Counted from the first letter of the stretch, positions 15,932-25,330 are shown. The stretch is DNA of 56,492 nt from Umezawaea endophytica (GCF_025061645.1 NZ_JANYMP010000037.1:1-56492), one strand, 5' to 3'. Notes: generated by a model from the letters alone, not told the origin. Numbers and translations: made by a program.

Positions 15932-17283
15932 CGGCCGGTCCCGCTCGGCGTCATGACCAGGCGGTCGGGGTGGATGGTCACCCGCGGCACCGGCCGTGGG
16001 ATGACGGCGGGGTCGGGGACCATCCGCCACCTCCTGGTCGTCTCCGCCAGGATGATGACCATCTCGCTCCAGGCGAACGGCTCGCCCACGCACTGCCGCG
16101 CCCCACCGCCGAACGGCTGGAACGCCGTCCGCGGGATCGACCTCGCCCGCTCCGGCGACCACCGGTCGGGGTCGAAGGTCGCGGGAGCGGGGTACACCAC
16201 GGGATCGCGGTGCAGGATGTACGGGCTGAACACGACGGTCGCGCCCCGCGGCAGGTCGAACCCGCCCAACTGCGCGGGCGCGGTCACGGTCCGGGTCAAC
16301 AGCCACGCCGGGCCGTAGAGCCGCATCGCCTCGTGCACCACCTGCCGGGTGTAGGTCAACGACCCGAGGTCCGAGCCGACCAGCGGCCGTCCCGGCGCCA
16401 CCTGGTCGAGCTCGGCCACGATCCGATCCCGGACGGCGGGGTCGCGGCCGATCTCGTGCAGCGCCCACAGCACGGTCGCGGTCGACGCCTGGCCGTTGGT
16501 GGTGACGAACGTGATCACCTCGTCCTCCAGTTGGCGCCTGCTCATCGGCTGCCCCGTGTCGGGGTCGCGGGCGTCCAGCAGCAGGTCGAGCAGCCCCGTG
16601 TCCCGCGCGGGGCGCCGATGCTCGTCGATGAGGTCGCGGATGGCGTCGCGCAGCTCCGTGAAACTGGTGCGCTGCCTGCGTTGCGCCGGCGTGGGGACGG
16701 AGCCGAGCCACGGCGGCAGGATGGTCGCCCGGATCGTCCCCGCCATCACGTCCGGCAGCACCCGCTGGATCCGGCGCCGGGTCGCCTCGGGCGGTTCGGT
16801 TCCCAGCAATGCGGCCAGGAACACCGACAGCGTCAGCTCCTGCATGTCGTCGTGGAGTTCGCGCGGCTCGTCCGCCGCCCACCCGTCGACGACGGACCGG
16901 GCGACCTCGATCATCGTGTCGCCGCGGCCCGCGATGAAGGCGCGGCTGAACATCGGCTGCACCAGCCTGCGCTGGGTGCGGTGCAGGTCGCCGTCGGCCA
17001 AGGTCGCCAACCCGTTGCCCGCGAACCGGCTCAGCGCCTCGATCAGCCTGCCGCCCTTCCCGAACGACGCGGCCCGCGCGGTCAGCATCTCGTGCGTCAG
17101 GCCCGCGTCGGTGACGACGAACACCGGGATGCGGCCGAGCATGATCCGCACGACGGGGCCGTGCCGCCGCAGCGAGTCCATGAACGCCAACGGGTGTCTC
17201 AACAGAGGGACGACGTGTCCGAGCAGCGGTGCGCCGCCCGGTGCGAGCGGAGGAGCACTGGTGGAGGTGGCGGTCGCCTTCAT
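15928..17283 (-). CDS. cytochrome P450 coupled to a terpene synthase
   Basis: A 451-residue P450 without a membrane anchor. The heme-ligand loop is FQPFGGGARQCVG with Cys398, the K-helix is E318-A-M-R321, and the meander motif is FDPDRW. The I-helix reads TTNGQASTA near 261-269; where most P450s have an acid-Thr pair (G-x-[DE]-T) this one has Ala266-Ser267, so proton delivery or reaction type may be atypical. It starts at 17283 and is the first gene of a two-gene operon with the terpene synthase, implying terpenoid oxidation in the cytosol. Ferredoxin partners are not encoded here. Confidence 0.93.
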   Translation of the reverse strand: MKATATSTSAPPLAPGGAPLLGHVVPLLRHPLAFMDSLRRHGPVVRIMLGRIPVFVVTDAGLTHEMLTARAASFGKGGRLIEALSRFAGNGLATLADGDLHRTQRRLVQPMFSRAFIAGRGDTMIEVARSVVDGWAADEPRELHDDMQELTLSVFLAALLGTEPPEATRRRIQRVLPDVMAGTIRATILPPWLGSVPTPAQRRQRTSFTELRDAIRDLIDEHRRPARDTGLLDLLLDARDPDTGQPMSRRQLEDEVITFVTTNGQASTATVLWALHEIGRDPAVRDRIVAELDQVAPGRPLVGSDLGSLTYTRQVVHEAMRLYGPAWLLTRTVTAPAQLGGFDLPRGATVVFSPYILHRDPVVYPAPATFDPDRWSPERARSIPRTAFQPFGGGARQCVGEPFAWSEMVIILAETTRRWRMVPDPAVIPRPVPRVTIHPDRLVMTPSGTGR

Positions 17284-17722
17284 GAACCGGACTCCTCATT
17301 CGGCGCGCCGGCCCGCCGTGGGGCGTGGGCGGTCGAGAGGCCGTGCTTCGGGGGTGGACGAACGGTCTCCCACGAACGTAAGCGGGATCCTCGCGGGTCC
17401 GCAATGATCTACCCGTTGGCGGAGGAACGCCTGTTTTCGCTGGTGCGACTGGGTTTTGGGGGGATTTTCCGCGTTGTGGACGTGCTGGCGAGTTCCTGCC
17501 ACGGATGTCGTCGCGCGGCGGGCCTTTCCACGCCGGGGCTGTTCCTGCGTCGGAGGCAAGATCGTGCGGGTAGACCGAGGTAGGCCGGGTGGACGACACG
17601 ACCGCAGGCGGGTCAGCGGCGACGGCGGTCGGGTTCGAGCTCGGCGGGGTCCCGCAGAGTCCTGATCCTCCTCCGGGGAACCTGAGTAGAGTCGGTTCGG
17701 AGATCATTCGTCGGAGGTCGAC
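17284..17722. other. 439-base intergenic region
   Basis: It separates the P450 (minus) from the DUF1059 gene (plus) and must hold both promoters. I see no open frame with convincing codon bias, no RNA gene and no strong hairpin. Base composition is lower in GC around 17400-17560 than in the flanking genes. Confidence 0.5.
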
Positions 17723-17869
17723 ATGAAGAAGAACATCAGCTGCCCTTGCGGTGAGCGGATCACCGGCCAGGACGAGGACGACCTGGTGGCGAAGACCCAG
17801 CAGCACCTCAAGGAGAACCATCCGGGCCACGATTACTCGCGCGACGAGATCCTGTTCATGGCGTACTGA
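17723..17869 (+). CDS. DUF1059 small protein
   Basis: A 48-residue protein with RBS CGGAGG five bases before the ATG. It starts MKKNISCPCGERITGQDEDD and contains the two conserved cysteines (C-P-C-G) near the N-terminus and an HLKENHP histidine segment, matching the DUF1059 family of about 50-60 residues. The conserved Cys/His pattern suggests a metal site, but no function is established for the family. It is a stand-alone gene. Confidence 0.85.
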   Translation: MKKNISCPCGERITGQDEDDLVAKTQQHLKENHPGHDYSRDEILFMAY

Positions 17870-18111
17870 GCCGGGACTCCGGGCTGTGACCCTCGGACGG
17901 CCCCTGTGCCGCTCGGAAGGTCATCGCGGCCGGCGCACCACCGCATGTCAACAACGGCCGTCAGGCCGACTTCTACGCCACAGGACAAGGTGCCCGCCGG
18001 TGTCCCGGTCTCCGCCGCGAGGAGGACGTTCCCGGTGTGCGAGTTCCGGTCCTACCCGCCGGCCACGCGGCGCCACCTGGTTGGCGACGAGGCCGGGACG
18101 GCAGCCGCGGG

Positions 18112-18573
18112 TCAGTACGACACACACCACCGGCCGTCTTTGCGGGCAAGCGAGACCGCGGTCTTCCCGCCGCCGTAGAGGGCGAGTTCGACGGTGGCCT
18201 GCTCGCTGGACACGTGCACGGTGCTGACTTTCGTCGCCTCCTTCGGCAGCGTGCGCTTGATACCGCCGAACGCGGGAAACAGCGCACCGCTGTCGGTGCC
18301 CGTGCACGTCAGCCGGGTCGCCGCGGCCTCGTCGTTGGCGTCGAGCGCGACCGCGTACTGCTGGGCGGCAGCCCGCGCATCCCCCTCGTCGTCACGAGCA
18401 GGCACTGATTCCGTCACCGACTCGTCGTCACGGGCGGGCCCCGGCTCCGTCACCGCCCCACCGCACCCGGCGAGCAGCAGCACCACCGTTCCCACCATCA
18501 CGAACCGGCCCAGTACACAACGCACGTCCACGTGCCTCCGATCGAACGCCTCGGTCAGCTCCAGAAGGTTCAT
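18112..18573 (-). CDS. small lipoprotein
   Basis: A putative surface lipoprotein. A hydrophobic stretch GRFVMVGTVVLLLAGC ends in a lipobox with the acylated Cys at residue 37 of the longest frame (start 18573). A GTG at 18531 or nearby would give a more normal signal length, so the true start may be there. After a Pro/Asp-rich linker, residues 70-153 form a small alpha/beta domain (AAAQQYAVALDANDEAAATR ... DGRWCVSY) like those of actinobacterial lipoproteins with an NTF2-like or similar fold. Two Cys (TCTGTD and WCVSY) may pair. Function unknown. Confidence 0.7.
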   Translation of the reverse strand: MNLLELTEAFDRRHVDVRCVLGRFVMVGTVVLLLAGCGGAVTEPGPARDDESVTESVPARDDEGDARAAAQQYAVALDANDEAAATRLTCTGTDSGALFPAFGGIKRTLPKEATKVSTVHVSSEQATVELALYGGGKTAVSLARKDGRWCVSY

Positions 18574-18851
18574 CGTGAAGCCCTTGCCCGCACCGGGGTG
18601 TCGGGGTCCGGCTCGATCGTTTCATGCCCGTTGACGGGTAGGCGCTGCTGTTCGGCGTCACGATCGAGCGACCGGACCGTCGGCCTGCTCGCCGGCACGG
18701 GGCCAGGTGCGCAGCTCCCGGCTGCGAGCCCTGTGCTGCTCGAAAGTCGTCGCTGCCACCACGTCGCCCGATGGGGCAGCCGATCGCGCACCGCCGGCTG
18801 TCCGGCCACCCCTGGACGCGGTGGGACGGCGGCGCTTACTTGGATCTTGTG

Positions 18852-20718
18852 ATGAGGATGTCCGGATCTGCCGACCGTGATCCCGCCGGGGCGCGACGGG
18901 TGTCCGCGCCGCGGAGATCCCCGTCGGGCGGGACAGCGGTCGCCCATCTGATCGCCCTGCAGTCCGTGCTGGGGAACAGAGTGGTGGCGGGCCTCGTCGG
19001 AGCGGCGCCGACGATCCAGCGCGTGCTCGAACGCGGAGCGGCCACGGTGGACACCAGGGTGATGGTGCTCGACATGAAGGGAAACCCGATCACGAAGGGG
19101 ACGATCGTCGCCGCTCCCGGCCAGGAAACCAATGCTGACGGCAGAGATCCGGACACCGTGATCGTGCTGAGCAACAAGAAGAATAGATCTCGCAATTTGA
19201 ACAACCTCCGCCTGCTGACGGAGGTGGAAGCGGCGAACGACACGGAGGACGGCCTGCCCGTCGTCGACATGAACCGCTCACCCGAGGTCCTCGAACTCTT
19301 GGGCCTGTGGAAGCTCCGGTCCGACCACAAGGTCGGGGGCAACCTCGGCAACCCGACCTCGGAAACGGTGCGACTCGCTCGCGAGGCGGGTGCGCGGTTC
19401 GACGGCCCGCCGGAGACCAAGGACCGCACCGTCTACGTCGTCGAGGGCGCGTTCTCCGACGCCGAGGGCCTGATGCGCCGCCTGTTCGGGGAGGTGTCCA
19501 TCACCGGCTCCGCCGTCACGGCCGACCGCCGCGCGCAGGTCGACAGACTCGGTGCGACGTGGGTGTTGCGCGAGGACAGCTCGGCTACAGACCGGATCGC
19601 CGGGACCATCGAACTCCAGATCGGCGAGCATAGCTGCGAGTACAAGTTCGCCCGGTCCAAGGAGGAGCAGGCCGAGGAGAAGAGGCGGGTGGAGCAGTGG
19701 TCACCCGACTCGCCCAAGACGCTGGAGAACGCCGAGCACATCAGGCGCGAGTTCGCCCAGGCGCAGGATCCGAGGGGCGCGGACGTCACCGCTGACCTCG
19801 TCGGGGGGAGCTACGGCAAGCCGGAGGCACCCTACTTCCGCTCGTGGGACGAGTTCGCCGGCCAGGGCCCCGGCAAGTCGTTCTTCACCGACCAGGCGTG
19901 GAAGCACCTACTCGGCTATCCCGAGAAGTCGCGCCTGCTGTTCGTCAACCGCAACTTCGGCGGCTCGCGGATCGACACGCAACGCTACGACGAGAAGACC
20001 CAGAAGCTGGTGAGCCGCCCCGCCCACGACCTGCCCCACGGGTTCGGCGTTGTCGACCCGGTCCTGGCCCACCAGGGGCGCAAGCACCAGGCGAAGGAGG
20101 CGGCGCGGACCAGGGACATCAGCTCCAGGCACGGCCCGAGGACCCCGTACCCAGGGCCGAACGCTTTGAGCCCGGACGTGTCGGTGGTCAGCGTGGGACG
20201 GCTGTTCTGGCGGCGGTTCAAGTCGTTGGACGCCGAGGGCCAGATCGGAGTGATCACGGAGTCCCTTGGCACGGACGGAGGACAAGGCGCGGTTGGAGGT
20301 CGCGTCACGCATGGAGTACGCGCGTGGCGGCGCCGAGAAGAACGGCAAGGGCGAACCGGTCAGCAAATTCCGCCTGGGGGAGGTGACGTTCACGATCTCG
20401 GGCGGGCACTCCTACAAGTTCCATGAGGAGTCCCTGGAGAGCCACCCTGGGCACGCCGGAACTCAGAAGGAGGTCGAACTCGCGATCATGCAGCAGGCGT
20501 TGGGCCGCTACCTGGAGAACGCACTCCCCAGGTCGGGAGCCGCAGGCGGAATCGCGGACAAGAAGCACTCGGTGATCGTCAACGGAGTGAAGGTCGTCTA
20601 CGTCGCGTGGTCACCGGCGCCGGGGTCGAACCTGATCACCATCTCCGACTACATGGCCGTGGACGTGCCCGTCCTGGGCAGCACCGCTCTGGACCTGCAG
20701 GAAGGCTCCCGCAGCTAG
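18852..20718 (+). pseudogene. frameshifted protein with eCIS/DUF4157-type N-terminus (putative toxin or cargo)
   Basis: The first frame (18852-20426) carries the motif ALQSVLGNRVVAGLVG then PTIQRVLE, the LQ..GN..V....(x)VQR leader found at the N-terminus of many actinobacterial DUF4157-type and eCIS-associated proteins. Coding then shifts: up to GVITESL in frame one, and from ARTEDKARLEVASRMEYARG in the next frame to a stop at 20718. One extra base in CCCTTGGCACGG (20263-20274) explains it. Repaired, the protein would have about 620 residues, with no signal peptide or membrane segment. The C-terminal domain (TFTISGGHSYKFHEESLESH) is not recognised. It could be a natural pseudogene or a sequencing error. 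Confidence 0.6.
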
Positions 20719-20778
20719 TGTTCCAACGGCACTTGTCTGCCGCGACGGCGGCGTCCGCGACGGGGAGTGCTCTTGAGT

Positions 20779-21375
20779 TCAATCCTCTGACTGTGCCCGT
20801 GGACCGAACCGCTCCCCGCCCATGCCCAGGATCAGCGCGACCGCGTCGTGCGAACACGACCCCGGCGTCAGCACCTCCTGCAGCAGCAGGCCACGAATCG
20901 CGGCGACGGCGACGGTGGCCCTGGTCAGCGCTTGCCCGGTGTCGAGCCCTTCACGCTCCGCCAGCGAGGCCAGCATCCCGGTGAGGTCGTCCAGCGAGGA
21001 GATGAACTCGCGGAAGTCGTTCGGGCTGTACGCGGCCAGCCCCACGACGTGGAAGAACCCGCGGGCGCGCGACAGTTGCTCCGGGTGGGTGTAGGTCCGC
21101 CAGATCGCCAGGACGAGGTCGTCGAAGGTGCCCTGCCCGGCGTCGCGGAACAGCACCTCGTTGTCACGGGTCCGCTGCGCCCCGAGCATGGCCACCAGGA
21201 CGCCTGTGTGCGACCCGAAGTGGTACCGCAGGAGTGCGTGGCTGGTGTCGGTCTGGGCCGCGATCTCGCGCAGCGAGGTCTCCGGTGGAGGAAGGCCGTC
21301 GTCGAAGACGTCGAGGAGACGCGCCAGGAGGCGTTCGCGTGCATCGCCGTTGCGTGCCGTGCTTGACAGGTCCAC
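20779..21375 (-). CDS. TetR-family repressor of the amidohydrolase operon
   Basis: A 198-residue TetR-type regulator. The N-terminal helix-turn-helix is in TSLREIAAQTDTSHALLRYHFG (residues about 33-54) and the C-terminal domain is the usual ligand-binding helical bundle (GFFHVVGLAAYSPNDFREFI). It is divergent from the amidohydrolase operon, with a 59-base spacer that contains two copies of a candidate operator (21384-21419) between the two starts. The likely role is repression of itself and of the operon until a substrate-derived ligand binds. Confidence 0.92.
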   Translation of the reverse strand: MDLSSTARNGDARERLLARLLDVFDDGLPPPETSLREIAAQTDTSHALLRYHFGSHTGVLVAMLGAQRTRDNEVLFRDAGQGTFDDLVLAIWRTYTHPEQLSRARGFFHVVGLAAYSPNDFREFISSLDDLTGMLASLAEREGLDTGQALTRATVAVAAIRGLLLQEVLTPGSCSHDAVALILGMGGERFGPRAQSED

Positions 21376-21383
21376 CCCAGTAG

Positions 21384-21419
21384 TTTATCCATTGGAAAAG
21401 AGATTTATCCATTGGAAAA
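21384..21419. promoter_or_regulatory. two tandem TetR operators
   Basis: TTTATCCATTGGAAAA occurs at 21384-21399 and again at 21404-21419, 20 bases apart. Each copy has the palindromic core TCCA-T-TGGA. They fill the short gap between the TetR start and the GTG of the amidohydrolase, so bound repressor would block both promoters. Confidence 0.75.
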
Positions 21420-21434
21420 CTTCTTGGAGGGCTC

Positions 21435-22658
21435 GTGGGACGTTTCCAGGTGGTGGGCGCGACGGTCGTGGACGGGTCGGGTCGCGATCCGTGTGACGTC
21501 GCCGTTGCGGTCGAGGACGGGCGCGTCACCGAGCTGGGCGCCTCCAGCGCGAACGGTGAGCGGCTCGACGCCGGTGGGCTGACGATGACGCCCGGCTTGA
21601 TCGACGCCCACGTCCACCTGGGGCTGTCGAGCCCGATCCAGCCGCAGTTCTCGTTCCAGATCAGTGCTGCCGAGATCGCGGCGGACATCTTCGCCGCGGC
21701 CGGGGCGGCGCTCGACGGCGGCTTCACGACCGTCCGGGACACCGGCGGGATCGACGGCGGTGTCGTCACCGCGATCGCCAAGGGCAAGGTCAGGGGACCG
21801 CGCGTGCTGTCGTGCGGGCCTGTTCAGTGCCAGACCGGCGGTCACGGCTACTACGGGGCCGAGTGGGAGCCCACCGATCTGTGGAGCAGCCACCACGTTC
21901 CCGGTCTGCATGCCCTGTCCATGATGGCGGGCAACGCCGACGAGTTGCGACGCAACGTGCGCGAGGCGTTCCGGCGCGGGGCGTCGTTCCTGAAACTCTG
22001 CGTGACCGGCGGAGTGGTGGGCGGCAACGACCGGCTGACCGACACCCAGTTCACCGTCGAGGAGATCGCCGTCGCCGTGCAGGAAGCCGCGTCACGGGGC
22101 ACTTACGTGACGGTGCACGCCCACAACAACGAAGGCATCCGGAACGCGGTCGAGGCCGGGGCGCGCTGTGTCGAGCACGGCACGGACCTCGACGAGCCCA
22201 CGGCCGCACTGATGGCCGCTCGCGGGGTTGCTCTGGTGCCCACGTTCACCGTCGTCGAGCGGCTGCTGCACGACCCTGCCGCAGCCGGCCTGGACGAATC
22301 GGTCCGCGATCGTCTGGCGGGGGCGCGGGAGCGGATGGCCAGAGCGCTCATCGTCGCCAAGGAGGCCGGGGTGCGGATCGGGTTGGGTTCCGACCTCATC
22401 GGCCCGGCCCAGGACCGTCGCGGCGAGGAACTCCGGTTGCGCGCGCGGCTCGAGACGCCGATGGACGTCCTCGTGGCGGCCACGAAGACCAACGCCGAGA
22501 TCATCGGTCTGACCGAGGTGGGTGTCATCGCGCCTGGCAAGCAGGCAGACCTCGTGCTCTGGAACGGCAACCCGCTCGAAGACCCGGACATCTTCGCCGA
22601 CCCCGCCAACGCCGTACTCGTCGTCCAGACCGGACGTGTTGTGAAGGACCTCCGATGA
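21435..22658 (+). CDS. amidohydrolase (imidazolonepropionase/prolidase-like)
   Basis: A 407-residue metal-dependent hydrolase of the amidohydrolase superfamily. GTG start at 21435 with GGAGGG just upstream. Metal ligands are visible: H-x-H in GLIDAHVHLGL, the KLCVTGGV strand, His in VTVHAHNNEGI, His in EHGTD and the catalytic Asp in GLGSDLIG. The C-terminal IAPGKQADLVLWNGNPLEDP is the standard beta-sandwich closure. It should hydrolyse a C-N bond in a cyclic or N-acylated substrate. It is first in an operon with an esterase (ATGA overlap) and an FAD oxidoreductase, controlled by the divergent TetR. Confidence 0.9.
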   Translation: MGRFQVVGATVVDGSGRDPCDVAVAVEDGRVTELGASSANGERLDAGGLTMTPGLIDAHVHLGLSSPIQPQFSFQISAAEIAADIFAAAGAALDGGFTTVRDTGGIDGGVVTAIAKGKVRGPRVLSCGPVQCQTGGHGYYGAEWEPTDLWSSHHVPGLHALSMMAGNADELRRNVREAFRRGASFLKLCVTGGVVGGNDRLTDTQFTVEEIAVAVQEAASRGTYVTVHAHNNEGIRNAVEAGARCVEHGTDLDEPTAALMAARGVALVPTFTVVERLLHDPAAAGLDESVRDRLAGARERMARALIVAKEAGVRIGLGSDLIGPAQDRRGEELRLRARLETPMDVLVAATKTNAEIIGLTEVGVIAPGKQADLVLWNGNPLEDPDIFADPANAVLVVQTGRVVKDLR

Positions 22659-23509
22659 GCACCATGTGGCACGGCTGCCTCGCCGACACCGACTACTTCG
22701 AGCTGCGTTCCAGCGGCGGGCACGACTACGGCGTCTGGGTCACCACGCCGCCAGGCTACGACCCCGCCACCGCGCAGGCGCCCGTCGTGTACGTGCTCGA
22801 CGGCAACTGGGCGGTGGGCCTGACGGCCCCGCTCATCGTCACCCAGCACGACCCCATGCAGAAGATCAAGCCGTACATCCAGGTCAGCGTGGGCTACGCG
22901 GGCCAGGAAGCGGAGCACTGGGCCAGGCTGCGCAACAGGGACCTCGTGCCACCCGGCGAGCCCGTCGCCCAGGAGTTCCTCGACGCCGTGGAGATGGGAG
23001 TCCAGGCGGGCGTGACGACCCGCGAGCAAGCCGACGCCTACATCGCCGAACTGCGGAACACCCAGGGCGACGCGTTCCTGAGCTTCCTCACCTCGGAACT
23101 GCACCCCCGGATCGAACGCGACTACGGCACGGCCACGAGCGGTCACGGCCTCTTCGGCTACTCCTACGGCGGACTCTTCAGCCTCTACGCCTGGCTCACC
23201 AGCACCGCGCTCTTCGAGAGCGTCGGAGCGGGCAGCCCCGGCGTTGTCGGTGAGGACAGTCAGGTCTTCGCCCAGCTCGACACCATGAGCGACAGCCTGC
23301 CTGAGGCCAAGCTCCACCTGACCATCAACGACCGAGAGCTCCTCGGGGACCTGGCCGTCTACCAGAACCTCGCGAAGAACACGGCCACCGTCCTGCACCG
23401 CCTCACCGCCCGCGGCGCGGCCGTCACCAGCGAGGTGCTGCGCGAAACGCACCTGACCGGTCTGCAGGCCTCGTTCCTCAGCTACCTCAGGACCTGCCGT
23501 GCCCTCTGA
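22655..23509 (+). CDS. alpha/beta hydrolase, IroE/Fes-type esterase family
   Basis: A 284-residue intracellular hydrolase of the putative esterase family (COG2819 type). The early oxyanion segment is VVYVLDGNWAVGL, the nucleophile elbow GYSYGG, and the terminal catalytic His is in RETHLTGLQASF. No signal peptide. Its ATG overlaps the stop of the amidohydrolase as ATGA, so translation is coupled. Family members cleave esters of siderophores or similar compounds; the catabolic context here suggests an ester or lactone intermediate of the pathway, which is inference. Confidence 0.82.
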   Translation: MSTMWHGCLADTDYFELRSSGGHDYGVWVTTPPGYDPATAQAPVVYVLDGNWAVGLTAPLIVTQHDPMQKIKPYIQVSVGYAGQEAEHWARLRNRDLVPPGEPVAQEFLDAVEMGVQAGVTTREQADAYIAELRNTQGDAFLSFLTSELHPRIERDYGTATSGHGLFGYSYGGLFSLYAWLTSTALFESVGAGSPGVVGEDSQVFAQLDTMSDSLPEAKLHLTINDRELLGDLAVYQNLAKNTATVLHRLTARGAAVTSEVLRETHLTGLQASFLSYLRTCRAL

Positions 23510-23525
23510 GGGGAGAGGGCGACGT

Positions 23526-24809
23526 GTGGATGCCGACGTGGTCGTGATCGGGGCAGGAGTGATCGGTTCGTCGATCGCCCTCGAGCTCGCGCGGGCGGGA
23601 CACCGGGTGATCGTGCTCGATTGGGCTCCGGGGGCCGGACAGGGGTCGACCTCGGCATCAAGCGCGATCGTCCGCTACAACTTCTCCACCGCCGCGGGGG
23701 TGGCCACGGCGTGGGAAGCGCATTCCGGCTGGCTCGACTGGGCGGAGCACCTCGGGCACGATGTCGGCGACCTCGCGGTGTTCCGCGAGAGCGGGTTGGT
23801 CATGCTGGACGTCGAGGCGGCTCCGCGTACGTCGTGGCTTCCGTTGTTCGACGAGATCGGTGTTCCCTACGAGGAATGGGACAGCGCGACATTGGCCGAG
23901 CGCGTTCCCGGTATCGACACCGGCCGCTACTGGCCGCCGAAACGGCTCGACGACGAGCAATTCTGGGAGGACGCGAACCACTCGCTCGGCGGCGTGTACA
24001 CCCCGGACGCCGGTTACGTCTCAGACCCTGGCCTCGCCGCCGTGAACCTCGCCTCCGCGGCCTCGGCGTGCGGGGCGGAGTTCCGCTTCCGCAGCACGGT
24101 GACGGCGGTGGAGAAGGCCGGGGGGCGCGTGAGATCGGTGCGACTGTCGGACGGCACCCGGATTCCCTGTGCCGTCGTGGTCAACGCGGCCGGTCCGTGG
24201 TCGGGTGCGGTGAACCAGTTGGCAGGCGTGGGTTCCGACTTCACGGTCGGTGTGCGCCCGATGAGGCAGGAAGTAGCGCACGTGCCGGTCCAGGAGGGCT
24301 ATGGGGGGCCTGTGGTAGCGGACATGGACCTGGGCACCTATTTCCGCTGTGACGTAGGAGGGGGCCTGCTCGTCGGCGGAACGGAACCGGCGTGCGATCC
24401 GATGCAGTGGATCGACGGCCCGGACGCCGTCGACATCCATCCGACCACCGCGGTCTTCGAGGCTCAGGTGACGCGGGCCGCGCGGCGGTTGCCCGACCTG
24501 GCTGTGCCCAACCGGGTGCGCGGTGTGGTGGGTGTTTACGACGTCGCCGACGATTGGACGCCGATCTACGACCGCAGCGAACTCGAGGGCTACTACCTCG
24601 CGATCGGAACGAGCGGCAACCAGTTCAAGAATGCGCCGGTCGTGGGGCAACTGATGACGGAACTGATCAGCCAGGTGGAGAATGGCGTCGACCACGACGC
24701 GTCGCCCGTCCGGTTCCGGGCCCCGCGTACCGGCCTGGAGATCGACCTCGGCGCGTTTTCTCGCAAGCGCAACCGACACACCGCGAACTCGGGCACGGTG
24801 ATGGGCTGA
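23526..24809 (+). CDS. FAD-dependent oxidoreductase (DAO/sarcosine-oxidase-like)
   Basis: A 427-residue flavoprotein of the D-amino-acid-oxidase fold. The FAD dinucleotide-binding motif is VVVIGAGVIGSSIALELARA followed by the acidic strand end VIVLDWA; STSASSAIVRYNF and VVNAAGPWSG are further FAD-contact blocks, and GYYLAIGTSGNQFKNAP is the C-terminal FAD loop. I choose the GTG at 23526, preceded by GGGGAGAGGG, over a GTG at 23499 that would overlap the esterase by 11 bases. It probably oxidises a secondary or tertiary amine released by the amidohydrolase step. Its end abuts a transposase relic. Confidence 0.9.
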   Translation: MDADVVVIGAGVIGSSIALELARAGHRVIVLDWAPGAGQGSTSASSAIVRYNFSTAAGVATAWEAHSGWLDWAEHLGHDVGDLAVFRESGLVMLDVEAAPRTSWLPLFDEIGVPYEEWDSATLAERVPGIDTGRYWPPKRLDDEQFWEDANHSLGGVYTPDAGYVSDPGLAAVNLASAASACGAEFRFRSTVTAVEKAGGRVRSVRLSDGTRIPCAVVVNAAGPWSGAVNQLAGVGSDFTVGVRPMRQEVAHVPVQEGYGGPVVADMDLGTYFRCDVGGGLLVGGTEPACDPMQWIDGPDAVDIHPTTAVFEAQVTRAARRLPDLAVPNRVRGVVGVYDVADDWTPIYDRSELEGYYLAIGTSGNQFKNAPVVGQLMTELISQVENGVDHDASPVRFRAPRTGLEIDLGAFSRKRNRHTANSGTVMG

Positions 24810-25165
24810 GCGGGAACTTACCGTCCCGGTCGCGGATCAGGAACTGTGCGGAGCTGCCTGCGTCGTCGAGGTCCACGACGAGGTTCGTCGCTGCCTGGGC
24901 GACTCACGCCGCGGTCGGATGCGCGGTGGCGCCCAGGACGCGGATTCGGCGGTTGGTGTGTTCGATGACCGCGAGCTTGTGCAGGCGGGTGCCGGTCAAG
25001 GTCGGGATCTCGACGAAGTCAAAGGCCAGGAGCGTTTCAGCTTGGGAGCGGAGGAAGTCCGTCCAGGTGGTGGATGTGCGATCGGTTGTCGGGTCGATTC
25101 CGGCGTCCTTGAGGATTTGCCACACCGTGGATGCGGCGACCGTGATGCCGACTTGTCTCGGTCGC
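24809..25165 (-). pseudogene. degenerate integrase-core transposase (middle part)
   Basis: Minus-strand codons read VAASTVWQILKDAGIDPT, then TWTDFLRSQAETLLAFDFVE, LAVIEHTNRRIRVLGATAHP, and, after a TGA, VAQAATNLVVDLDDAG and FLIRDRDGKF. This is the catalytic core of the same transposase family as the tails at 3750, 34721, 37329 and 55681. The TGA at 24904-24906 stands where the family has Trp (TA[S/A]W-VAQ), a single-base nonsense change in an unbroken frame. The N-terminus and the last catalytic part are missing. Confidence 0.75.
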
Positions 25166-25226
25166 TCATGGCGAGCAGACGTAGTAGAGCGACCGCGTTG
25201 GTCGCGCCGCGGCAAGGCAGTCGCCG

Positions 25227-25330
25227 AGTCGGTGGTGATCCAGAGCCTGATCGAGTCCTGCAACCCGGTCCAGATGGATGTCCTGCGACGGGTCCACGCC
25301 CTCATCGCGGAAACCCCTGGTGCTTTATGA
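25227..25330 (+). pseudogene. possible C-terminal remnant of a MerR-type regulator
   Basis: The frame VVIQSLIESCNPVQMDVLRR-VHALIAETPGAL ending at 25330 resembles the last residues of the MerR regulator at 43917-44654 (FLNPAQADVLRRVRANFAGS). Only about 33 codons remain, bounded upstream by the transposase relic. The similarity is short, so the call is tentative. Confidence 0.35.

Noticed and set aside
14873-17830. A single 985-codon minus-strand frame that seems to fuse an N-terminal region to the terpene synthase.
   Set aside because: Its first two thirds are an out-of-frame reading of the P450; the ATGA overlap at 15928-15931 shows two separate genes.
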